Below are positions 21,101 through 31,400 of a stretch of DNA of 64,000 nucleotides, piece by piece. The notes beneath the pieces are model-generated. The model was not told the DNA's origin, ran no database searches, and worked only from the letters and a program-made list of their open reading frames with translations. A program made the translations under genes and the position numbers. The stretch is from Micractinium sp. NFX-FRZ (Eukaryota > Chlorophyta > Trebouxiophyceae > Chlorellales > Chlorellaceae): NCBI GenBank assembly GCA_029339195.1, contig JAPTJF010000008.1, forward strand, positions 345,118 through 409,117. The letters are read 5' to 3'. The first letter of the stretch is position 1; each line of letters begins with the position of its first letter.

Positions 21101-22722
21101 GCGGGGAGGTGCAACGCTGCAGTTACGTGCTGCAATTGGAACAGTACCTATCAATCAATTCATTATCAATTGCAGTATGATGACTGCAAGGCCAAAGCTC
21201 TCCCTACTCCCGCATCGTGTCTTACTGCCTACTGTGTACATCAACCACTGTGCTTCTTCCTCCTCCTTTGTTGCAGCTGTGGGGCTGGTGCGCCTGGACC
21301 TGCATGACAACCCCATCACCGCCGACTTTGCCGCTGACCTGGCGGCCGTGCTGGCGCGCCAGACCAAGCTGCGGGCCCTCATCCTGAACGACACATCTCT
21401 AGGGGACGACGGCGTGGCGACGGTGTGCGAGGCGCTGGCCCAGGGCGCCCCCGAGCTCGAGGTGGGCCGGGGAGGTTTCTTCACAGCTGCTGGCGGTGTG
21501 TGGTTGGCTTGCCGCTGCATGCGGCTGGCTGCATGTTGGCACCCTGCTGCGTTTGTGGCGTGTGCCTGCTTCCCCCTGCCTCGCGCTGCAAATATGTATA
21601 GCTCTGACAGGGCCTGTACGATTATGGCGTAACATTCGACTGCTCCCTCCCACGGGACCTGCCGCACCAGAGCTCTCCAAGGTGATCCTGATGCGCATTT
21701 TCTGTTGTGAAAATCGTTGTCCTCGTTTCCAGGAGCTGGAGCTGGCCCTGAACGAGATCACGCCCGAGGGGGCGCGCGCCGTGGCTGCCTGCCTGGCCAC
21801 CAAGCCCTGCCTACGCCGCCTCAACCTGCGGGAGAACGAGCTGGAGGACGAGGGCGCCGTGGTGGTGGCGCGGGTGAGCTTGTTCACCCTGTTGATTGGG
21901 CCTACTTAGCCAGTGGCATGCTGCACTCCCCCTTCGATTGTTGTTCCCCTCGTGCGTCGCACTGTGCAAGCCCTGGCCAGCCTGCTCGTCCTAGAGCACC
22001 TCTGACGCGCTGCTGCGGCCACTAGCCTCCCACTAAGTCTGAAGTATTCTTATCTACCGCATCATTGTCCCCCTGCAACAGGCCCTGGTTAGCCTGCGCT
22101 CCTTGGAGCACTTGGACGCGTGCGGCAACCAGCTGAAGCGGGGCGGCGCGTGCGCACTGGCCAAGGCATGCGCCCGCAAGGCCGGGCTGGCGCTGCTGGC
22201 GCTGGACGAGAACGAGATCAGCGAGGCGGGGCTGGACGCGCTGCGGGTGGGTGCTGTGCATCTGTACTGCTTCCTTTGACAAGGGAGAGGGCGGGGGTCA
22301 GTGAGGCGGGGGCTAGGAGCGCTGTGGGCTAATACCCATTCCCATGCTTATGTTCCTGAGGATACATACACACGCATGTCATCTGGATGTAACTGCCTTC
22401 TTGCGGGAGTGCCATGGCGATGGTTTTCAAGGCCCCGTGATGCGCTTGCCCCCCTCGATGCAGCACGGCCGGCCGGCCCGGCTGCTTGCTCGAAAGGGTG
22501 CCTGGCACATCAACGGCATGTGCATTTGTGTGCCTTGTACCCCTGCTTGCTTGCCTGCAGGAGATCATGGCCAAGATTGGCAAGCCCGAGGCCCTGGGCT
22601 CCCTTGACGAAAACATGGCCGACGATGATGAGGAGGATGAGGAAGCAGAGGATGACGGCATCGACATTGATGACGCAGCCGGGGATGACCTGGCGGCCGC
22701 CATGGGGGCAGCACGCATCTGA
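18154..22722 (+). CDS. RANGAP: Ran GTPase-activating protein (RanGAP) with N-terminal WPP-like domain
   Basis: Activates GTP hydrolysis by Ran, supporting nuclear transport and spindle function. Eleven exons, 522 residues (Arabidopsis RanGAP1 about 535): 18154-18350, 18741-18858, 19190-19285, 19567-19687, 19807-19940, 20433-20584, 20873-20970, 21277-21461, 21733-21873, 22082-22246, 22561-22722. The first ~105 residues align with the plant WPP domain that targets RanGAP to the nuclear envelope, but the Trp-Pro-Pro itself is absent (EEWALSD). Next come IRFSTKSFGVEAAEVAAR, SDIIAGRPE with the likely catalytic Arg, the family hallmark LNLSDNALGEKGIRA, LYNNMSGDEGAASIA and further leucine-rich repeats. 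The end is an acidic tail (DDDEEDEEAEDD), typical of RanGAPs. All phases join. Many introns carry decayed copies of neighbouring exon ends. Confidence 0.95.
18632..18710 (+). repeat. decayed copy of RanGAP exon 2 with acceptor
   Basis: About 80 bases matching exon 2 (18741 on), including TGCAGGCC, TACATCCGCA, CGCTTGCCCT and TAGTGCAGAC, with an in-frame stop near the start. Confidence 0.85.
19407..19452 (+). repeat. copy of RanGAP exon 3 interior
   Basis: GCTGGCGCCCATGCTG of exon 3 (19245-19262) recurs in the downstream intron. Confidence 0.7.
20221..20262 (+). repeat. copy of RanGAP exon 6 start
   Basis: GCCCTTGAnnGCATnGCTTTCC followed by GTGGGCTGC matches 20436-20477, upstream of the real exon. 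Confidence 0.75.
21030..21070 (+). repeat. copy of RanGAP exon 7 end with donor
   Basis: AAGGGCCTGGCGGCAGGTGG is identical to the end and donor of exon 7 (20956-20975). Confidence 0.85.
21966..22009 (+). repeat. copy of RanGAP exon 10 start
   Basis: CAAGCCCTGGCCAGCCTGC and GAGCAC match the acceptor and start of exon 10 (22079-22121). Confidence 0.8.
22281..22330 (+). repeat. copy of RanGAP exon 10 end
   Basis: GTCAGTGAGGCGGGGGCTAG matches ATCAGCGAGGCGGGGCTGG of exon 10, on the opposite side from the 21966 copy. Confidence 0.75.
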
Positions 22723-23603
22723 GGAGGAGGGCTGTAGTGGCTGCTGCCCTTGCTAGAGTGCTGTGCATGTGGGAGGTGCTGTAGCCCTTGCCCTCGCACA
22801 CCTGAATGTATGTATGTATGGCAGCCAGCCGTGCGGGTGCCGGCTGGTGCATATGATATGAGGCTGCTTCTGTTCTGCCCAGCATCTGCCTTGGGCTTGT
22901 GAAGTTGCTCATCTCTTGAAACTCTGAAGTCGAACAAGTGGACGAGAGGGACTGCGTGGCATGGAGGAGGAGGGTGCTGGCTGGGATGAACTGGCGGCAC
23001 AGCCAGCGTCAGCGCAGAGCACTGTGGCGAGTGCACAGTCAGCGGTGGCACAAGTCATAGAAGGGAGCAGAGGGGCGCGGATGGGATGCGCGACACAGTC
23101 CGTGAGGGCAACTGCAGGGTGGGACAGTCAACAGACCCTCACCAGTGCAGACACAGTTGGTGAGGTTGGTGGGCGGGACGGGAGCAGCGCAAGTTCCTGC
23201 GGAGCACGTGGACCGCCAGGCAGGCGGCAAGGCGCAGGGTGCCTGCTGTTGCAGGGCTACTGCGCTGCTGCTGTTGTAGGGCTGCTGCTGTTGCAGGGCT
23301 GCTGATGCTGCTGTTGTAGGGCTGCTGCTGATGCAGGCGCCTACTGTAGTTGTTGGCTCACCCTGGCCTAGGACCACCGCCAGCAGCGAAAGAGCGAGGA
23401 CGAGGGCTTTGGCCGGGTCATTTAGGAAGGGCCAGGAACAGGACAGGACACAGGATGACCGAAGGCAGACTCGCCATGAAGCGCTGTTGTGCGCCTGCAA
23501 GCAGGGAAGGCAGGAAGGCACCCCACAGCATGCCAGCCACGTGCAGTACCACCAAGTCCAATCCTGGCTCGTGACCATTTTGCGCTCCCCTCAACCAGCA
23601 AGC
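22723..23603 (+). other. RanGAP 3' flank and upstream region of next gene
   Basis: 880 bases with no supported ORF and no clear TGTAA. At about 23245-23340 there is an imperfect repeat of GCTGCTGTTGCAGGG-type units on a CTG background. Confidence 0.4.
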
Positions 23604-24977
23604 ATGCCCCGCCTCTCCTCTGCCCTCCTCCTGTGCCTGCTGGCCTTCAGCTGTGCGCCTTGGGCCCTGGCCCAAGCTGACGACGCTGCGTGCCTGACTG
23701 CCGCAGCCGCCCTTCTCCAGCCTACAGGGGCTGGACCCTGCGAGAAGGCGACCGATTCCCAGGCGCCTGCGTGCGATCCGTCATGCAGCCAGGCGATCGC
23801 TGCCCTGCCGGCTGGGTGCACGCAGCGCGCAGTCAGCCTCGCTTGGTCGGCACCTGAGGACCAGGCAGGCGTCGACTATGCCGGCTATTTGTAAGTGCAC
23901 CTGGGAGGTGTGGGGGGGACCGCTGCACATTTGTAAGAAGGTACATGAAGTGCTGGGAGGGTGTGAGCTCAAGGAGGTACTGCTGCTGCTGCTTTGAGGC
24001 CTGGCGCAGAGCAGAGAGGGACAGCCATGCACACGACTGCAGCTCCAGAACGGGCCCTCGCTTACCCTCGCTCACAATCCACACTTAACCCACAGCCTGT
24101 TCTTAACCTGCGTTTCCACGTCTGCTGCACGTGGCCCTTTACATCTCCCATTCGACTCGACGCGCCTTGCAGGCTCCCTCCCCCTCCCATCCCCTCCCCC
24201 ACGCCTTCTCCCCCTGGCCACCACATGCAGGGTGGACATCTTCCGCACATGCGGGGTCTACACCACGGCCACTGCCCTCCTAGACCAGGAGTGCGCCGCC
24301 GTACTGGGCTCCATCTGGGAGACCGAGCCCTGCTACGAGTCTGTGGGCCAGGTGGGTGGCAGTGGCGTGTGCAGCAGGGGAAGCAGGCAGGACCGGAAGA
24401 GGGACAGAGAGTGTGTGCTGGTGGGTCGTGCTTGCGCCTGGCACACCCAGCCCTGCTCTGTGGGCTGGGCTTGTGGAAGCCCATCCCCGCACCACTACTT
24501 GTAGCCAACTTGGCCAGCCAGCCGCGTCTCGTGTTCCCCTCCACCTCCAATGCCTGTTTCCACCTCTTCTTGTATCCCTACCAATCAGTAGGGTCAGGCG
24601 TGTGCTGGCGAGTGCAAGATGATGGTGCAGGGCGTGCCCCAGGAGTGCCGCGCCAAGGGGGCCACCCTCACCGTGCCGCCCACGGCTCAAGGGGACCTCC
24701 AGATCTCGCAGGACAACCTGTGAGTGATACAGTTGCAGGTTGCAGCCAGGGACTGGTGGGGCGGGGCGGGTGTTGCTGGGTTGGGTGGGTCAAGAAGGAG
24801 TGGGGGTGGGTGGCATGGTAGGCAGGGGCAGGAAGCTGAGCAGGCACTGCCCAGCAGGCGCAGCAGCTGCACCGGGCGCCATGCTGTCACACACAGTTCC
24901 CAATTTTCACACACGCACGCACACGCGCTCACTGCCCGCCCCTGTGCAGCGCCTCTCTGCTGGCAAGCTGCAAGTGA
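23604..24977 (+). CDS. secreted cysteine-rich protein of unknown function
   Basis: 187-residue protein in four exons (23604-23890, 24231-24351, 24592-24719, 24950-24977; 564 nt, phases consistent). A strong signal peptide (ALLLCLLAFSCAPWALAQ) is followed by a mature part rich in cysteines: ACDPSCSQ, FRTCGVYTT, CYESVGQACAGECK and the C-terminal LLASCK. No membrane anchor is visible, so it should be exported. A one-exon-shorter version would stop at 24721-24723, but the donor GTGAGT at 24720 and a short last exon give a more typical Cys-containing end. I do not recognise the family; it could be lineage-specific. It converges with Cactin, with about 500 bases between the stops. Confidence 0.6.
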
Positions 24978-25477
24978 GGGGGAGTGGTGAGGCAAGCGCC
25001 AGGCAGCAGCCGCCCTGTTGTTCCACAGCTAGCTGCCCCCCTGAAGCACCCCCAGCCAAGGTGCTGTGCCAGCAACCTGCCCTGCCTCTGCCTGCTTGCC
25101 CCACAAAGTGGAGCTTGCCGCGGCTGGCACCCATGCCGATCGCTGCCCAGCTTATGCACAGCATCACCGCTCACATTATGCAATGACATTGTACAACAAA
25201 GCACCCCCTGCCTCCTCTCAAGGGTTCGGCCAACGTCGCCTCCCTATAAAGCTGCTCTGTTCAACACATGTTACATGCTCTTGGCAGCACGAACAGGCAT
25301 GCAGCAGCAGCAGGCAGTGAGCGCGCCCCGGCAGCTGGGAACAGTCGGCGTGGCGTGGCCATCCACACCGTGCCTAGCACGTACTTGAGCCTCGGTACTG
25401 CCAACTGGCTTGGCGCCAGCAACGCCCCCCTGGCTGGAAGCGATGCCTGTATCGCTGGCCGACGTGGTGCCCACTGC
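24978..25477. other. convergent intergenic region
   Basis: 3' flanks of the Cys-rich protein gene (plus) and Cactin (minus). No ORF is supported. A minus-strand TGTAA (TTACA on plus) lies at 25271-25275. Confidence 0.5.
25271..25275 (-). terminator. TGTAA polyadenylation signal, Cactin
   Basis: TTACA on the plus strand, about 200 bases beyond the Cactin stop codon. Confidence 0.5.
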
Positions 25478-28400
25478 TCAGCGCCTGTAGCGCTGGCGCT
25501 TGAAGTTGAAGTAGAGGTGCAGGATGCCGCGCTCAAACACGCACTTGAAGCCGCGCTTGTGGTTGTACTCCCTGCAGGGGCAAGGCAGGGCGGGGCAGCA
25601 CGGAAGTTGTCAGGCAACGGGCCTGATGGCAGGGCCACACTTGAAGCCACGCTTGTGGCTGTACTCCCTGCGGGCCCGCAGGGGCAAGGCAGGGCGGGGC
25701 AGGGCGGGAGGCTTGGGTCACATTTGAAGCCGCGCTTGCGGTTGCACTCCTGGCAAGCCGCAAGGGGTCGTCCTCGGATGGGCGCACAGGCGGGCAGGCA
25801 GGTCACAGCCCACACCCATGGCCCTCCTCCACCCCGTCCACCAACAGAGGGTATACACCGCCTGTGCCCACGGCTCACCACTCCTTGTTGATGATTTTGA
25901 AGGCCAGGTCCTCGTAGGGCGGCCCCGCAGTGAAGCGCAGGATGCAGGTCTCGCCTGCAGCGGGGGCAAGAGGGGCGGGGAGGAGGGGCAGGGAGGGCAG
26001 CGGGCAGATGGGGACGTGAGGAGGGGGTGGCAGGGCAGGGCAGGGTGGGGGCACCAGGGAGCCGACCCCCCCCACTGCTGCAGCCCCGGCATCGCGCATG
26101 CGGAGGGGGCAAGGAGGGCAGCGGGCACGGGGTTCCGGGCGGCACGGATGGGGGTCATCCCGGGTCGCCTGCTCTTGCCCAACCACATACCCCGCCTCCC
26201 ACGACTCGCTGTCTCACGCTCAACCCCATCTGCGCACCGCGGTACAGCGCAGCGAAGCGCAGCGCAGCACAACACAGCAGCGCAGTTCGCGTCGGCAACA
26301 CTTTCAACCCAGCAGGCACAGCAGGCGCAGCGCACCATCTGTCGAGGTGGGGTCCCGATCGATCTTGTATGTGGGGGCCACCGTCTTGTCCAGCAGCTCC
26401 GGGTAGAAGATGTTGAACTTGTAGCCCTGCAGAAGAAAGGGGGTGAATCAAATACAGACGGCAATCAATACATGGCTGCTTGATAGGCGGAAGGCAGGCA
26501 CCGCCGTGTGCAGCAGCCCTGGGGAAAAGATGTTGAACGTGCAGCCCTGCGGGAGGGGGGACCCGAATATTGATGAAGGGTTAATGCTCAGGAAGAAGGG
26601 GCCACAGGCAAAAGAACGGTGAGGTGTGTGTGCACGCCCACCCACCTGCACCGTCTTGGGGGGCGGGTTGTCGCCGTCGTAGTGCGTCTGGTTGTACTTG
26701 TTCCACTCGTACCCCGTGTGCACGCGGTTGAAGTACTTGGGGCGACGGGGGCGGTACTTCTCGTGCCACCAGTAGACCTGTGTGGGGCAAGTAGTAGCAG
26801 AAGAAGATGAATGGAAGGAGATGAATGGAAGGAGATCAGCATGGGCCCCAAGCAGGGCGCAGATGCCCTCATCGCCCCTCTCCTCCCCTCTCCTCTCCTG
26901 TCCCCCCTCTGCACCCCTCTCCTCTCTCCCGCTCCTCTCCCCCCACCTGCGAGTCGCTGTCCAGCCACCCCATGCACAGCACGTCGCCCACCCCCCTTGC
27001 CCACCTTCCCACCCACCCACCCTCCCCCCACCTGCGAGTCGCTGTCCAGCTGGACCTCCCCGCCAAATGCCACGTCCCCTCATCTCCCTTCCCACCCACC
27101 CACCCACTGCACTCCTCTCCCCTCCCCCACTCCTCTCCCCTCCCCCACTCCTCCCCCCCCCCCACCTGCGAGTCGCTGTCCAGCTGGACCTCCCCACCAA
27201 AGGGCGCGTCCCCAGAGGTGCCCAGGTCCCCCATCATGCGGTCCGCCACCTTCAGGAACTGGTCCTCGCCCGGAGCGGGCTCAGCAGGCGCCTGGGGGAG
27301 GGAAAGGGGGCAGAGGGGAAAAGTTGGGGGTTTTGCAGCGTGGGTAGAGCAAGCACACACAGTGCGGCCGCCAGCAGAGCAGAGTGCATGTGCTGCTTTG
27401 GCAGGGCACACCGGAGGCGACACCCAACGCAGGCAAGCGGGCAGGCAGTCCCATGCGTGCTGGCGGACTCACCGCCCCCGCCCCCGCGGCCGCCGCCGCC
27501 CCGCCAGGGCCGGCGCGTGCCCCGCGCCCGCCGCTGAGCGGCGCCGCCTCCGCCAGGAATCGGGTGGCCGAGCCGCCGCCGCCAAGCACGCGGTGCGCCT
27601 CTGCAGCAGAGCACAGGAAATGGGTGGGCACCAGGGGAGCATGAGCACAGGCGCGAGCGGTGGAAAGCACAGGCAAGAATGGCCAAGGACGGTCCAGCCC
27701 AGAGTGCGAGCAAATGCTTCATGGGAATGCGCTGGCTGCTTTGGAGGTCCGTGCAGACCGGCCAGGCCTCAGCGCGCACGCACACCATGCCAGGCGGCAC
27801 ACTGTCTCATGTACCGCCCCGGCAGCCTGGACGCACCTCCGGGGCGCGCCATGACGCGTCTGAAGATGCGGTCCGCCTCGGCCTGCTTGGGGCGCGCCGC
27901 CGCCTGCGCCGCCGACACCTCGCTGTACCGCAGCGCCTCCTTGTACTTGATCTGCAGCCAGGGCAGAGGATGGGCACAAACAGGGCATGGCGCAGCTGAG
28001 CGGGGCAGCAGTGAGTGCGGCGCAAGAGCAGGTGACGCCTTGTAGCAACGCAGCGCCTTCCTTGCACCTGTGCTGCATCCAAGGCCGGGTGGGGTGTCAA
28101 AGCATCCTTGCAAAACTGATACACGTCTTAAGCCGATGCAGGCACTCCAAGGAATCTGCCTGTGAGACTGTATACTCTCCTCCTTTTTATGTCTCAAACA
28201 ACACCAGCTTGGAGCAACAGAAGCAGCAGCACCGCCACCACCACCGCCACCACCACTACCACCAATGGAGGCTGTGCCTCACCTGTGCCCGCATCAGCTC
28301 CAGCAGGCGCGCGTCCTCCTCCTCCGGGACCACATCCTGCCCAGCATACGCCGTGGGCGGCAGCGGCAGCGGGGAGTAGGCGCCCGGCTCGCGGTGCTGG

Positions 28401-31400
28401 CCTGCGGGCGGGCAAGCCAAGCGGGCGGGCAGGGTGGGATGGCAAGGCAAGGCACCGTGTTGGGGTTGGGCATGGGCAGGCTTTGATCAAGTTGCCACAG
28501 GTTGCTCATCAGTGCCAACACAGCGTTAAAACAAAGCTTTCGCACATGGGCCGAGCAGCAGCAGCAGCAGCCAGAGGCCCAGAGCGCGAGCATAACACCA
28601 ACGGCACGAGTCAAGCCATCCGCCCATTGGCCCCTGCAGCCAACAACAACAGCAACAACGCTCGTCAGCCTTGCTCACCGTCGTGCTCGTCATCTGACAA
28701 ATCCTCCCAGCTGCGCGGCTCGCCCCGCGCCGCCTCCAGCAGCCGGCTCTCCTCCGCCGCCGCCGCTGCCGCTGCAGCGTCCTCTGGCGCCCCAGCCCCT
28801 GCTGCTGCCGCCGCCGCTTCTGCTGGGGGCCTGGCCAGCGCCAGCAGCTCTGCATCCAACTCAGGCTCTGGTGCCCCCTCCTCTTCATCATCCGCAAGCT
28901 CAATCTCGTTCTCATCCGCCGCAGCCGCCTTGGCCTTAGCGGCTGCCGCCCGCTCCTCTGCCGTCAGCGGCGCCCGCTGCTGCACCTGCACCAGAGGCGG
29001 CTCTTCATCCTCCTCCTCCTCCTCCTCGACCTGCTCCTGCTGCTGCTGAGCCGCCGCCTCGGGCTGCTGCTCGTGCTCGTGGTCGTCCTCATCCCAGCCC
29101 ATGGCCCCAGGGACGTCCACGCCCGCCATCATGCGGGCAAGGTGCTGCTGCATCAGGTCTGCAGGGGCCAGGGGAGCATATTAACAGAGAAGAAAATCAG
29201 TTCTGTGACTAGTGAAGAGAGTCCGAGCCGGGTGATCCGGGCAGGGTGCTGCTGCATCAGGTCTGCAGGGCCAGGGGAGCATGAACACGTGCACGTGTCA
29301 GTGCATGGCAGTGCCCCAACTTGAGAGGCAAGATCCCTCCGGCGGAGCATGGCAGCATTGCCCAACGGGCTCTGCCCAACACAGCTCCAGGCCTCGCTGC
29401 GCCCCCCTCACCACCGCCACCCTCCCCTCCCCCCCAGCCCTCTCCAACATCTGCCCCCTGGCGGCCCCCACCCCTCCTGCCCCCCACCTCTCTGCCTTGG
29501 CATTGTGAAGTACCAGCCGCTGCAGCCTGGCCTGCCAGTACCCTCCCTGCTGCCATGCACACAGCTCCCTTTCCCTTGCCCCACACATGCCCCTCCCCCC
29601 CACGCACCCGCATGCAGCTCCCGCAGCCGCGCCTTGGCCTTGTGCAGCGTCAGCCGCTTGAGCACGGCCTGCCAGTACTCTGGGTCGGCGGCCATGCCGC
29701 TGTCCAGCTGCTCCTGGATGCCCCGCTCCAGCTCCGCCAGCTCAGCATACCGCTTGCCTGCATGAAAGCAACATACGCATGCGGAACTTGAGTTCAGGGG
29801 CGCATCATGTGTCCAGCTGCTCCTGAATCGCCGCTCCAGCTCAGCGTACCGCTTGCCTGCAGCTTGGACATCACTCGTAGTAATCAGTAACGCACGCATA
29901 GAGACAACAATGCATGGCAATGTTCTGCCTACTGTGTGTCTGTCCAGGTGCGCCTGGGTGCCGCGCTCCAGCTCAGCCAGATCAGCGAGGCGAGGCGCTT
30001 GCTCACGCCACAAACACGCGCTGCCAAACCATGCAACGTGGCACAAAGTGGTCGTTCTCTCCCCCGTGTTCCCCCCCTCACCCCCACCTGCCCGCCCTCC
30101 CAACCCACCTGCCAGCATAACCTGCACATCCGTGTCAATCGACTCGTGCCACCCTGCCTCCCGGACCAGGTACTTGGCGGGGATGGGCTCGTTGCGCAGC
30201 CTGCAGAGCGGCACGCGTGCGTTGTGATGAGAAGGCTGCCTGGTGCCCATACAATGGCACGCGCGCAGGGACTGGGGCAGCCGCGGAACGAGGGCAGGCA
30301 GCCCCAGTCGCAGGCAGCCCTGCACGTTGCCCAGCATGCGCATCGTGCCGACGCGGTCAATGTCCTCCTGCTCCTGCTGCCACACGCTCCCAGCCACCAT
30401 CAAGCACAGCAAAGCACGCAAGGCAGCAACGCGTAGCACAGCGCAGCGCGGCGTGCCTGGCGCGGTCGATGTCCTCCTGCTTCTGCTGCTCAAACAGCTC
30501 GTGATCCGCCACTAGCTCCAGGGCATCCCAGTAGTCCCTGTGCAGCGAGGTGTGCTTGTCCAGCTCCTGTGGTGGGTCGAGCAACATCAAAGGAACATGG
30601 GGCAAGAAGATGTGTGAAAAAGCAGGCGCCTCCAGGGCATCCTAGCCATCCCAGTGCAGCGAGGCGTGGTTGTCCAGCTCTCATGTGTGTAGTGAACAAG
30701 GACATTGCACGCCTTCAAGGCTGCAACGTGCAACGTCGTTGCACAGGGCCAGCAAGTTCACCACGCACCCCTCACAGCTGGCGACTTCGGAACATTGCCC
30801 CCAGACGCAGGCCGCCGCCCACCTTGAAGGCCGCAATGTCGGTGACCAGGTCCTTGAGCTCACAACACGCCCCTCACAGCTGGCGGCATCGGCACACTGC
30901 CCCCTACACCCTGGCGCAGCCCCGCACACCTTGAAGGCCGCAATGTCGGTGACCAGGTCCTTGAGCTCGCGCAGCGTCAGCCCCGTGATCAGCGTGTACG
31001 GGTCCTCCTGCAACAAATCACATGGAGGTGCATGTGTGTGCAGGCGGAACCACGCGCCATGCCCCCTCCCCCACCGACTGCCTGCCCCTCGTACTCTGCA
31101 AGCTCTGTGCTCACACCCTGCCAATTTACGCGGTTGCCGCGGCGACCAGCCCTCCCAAGGTGAAGAGTGAGTGCGCCAGGAAGGCGATCGCCCCATGCCC
31201 GCCTTCCGCTCAAACTTGTCAACATTTCTCACTAAGTGCACACACTTGCAGCAGCCCCAACCCCTCGAAATTGCACAGCGCCATGCCCTTCACCTCGCCC
31301 CTGACCCTTGCGTAAGGGCCCTGCTGCTCTCAAGTCAGGTGCACACCCACCTGCCGCGGCTCCAGCCCCTCAAAAGTGAACAGCGAGTGCGCGAGGTGGT

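Noticed and set aside
22605..22695. Possible separate acidic small protein
   Set aside because: The DDEEDEEAEDD stretch is the normal acidic tail of RanGAP, joined in phase to exon 10.
26825..28045. Long plus-strand ORF of about 400 codons
   Set aside because: It is antisense to well-supported Cactin exons; the GC-rich complement is open by codon bias and shows no domain.
28162..29049. Plus-strand Ser/Ala-rich ORF
   Set aside because: Antisense shadow of the acidic, Gln-rich Cactin exon 9.
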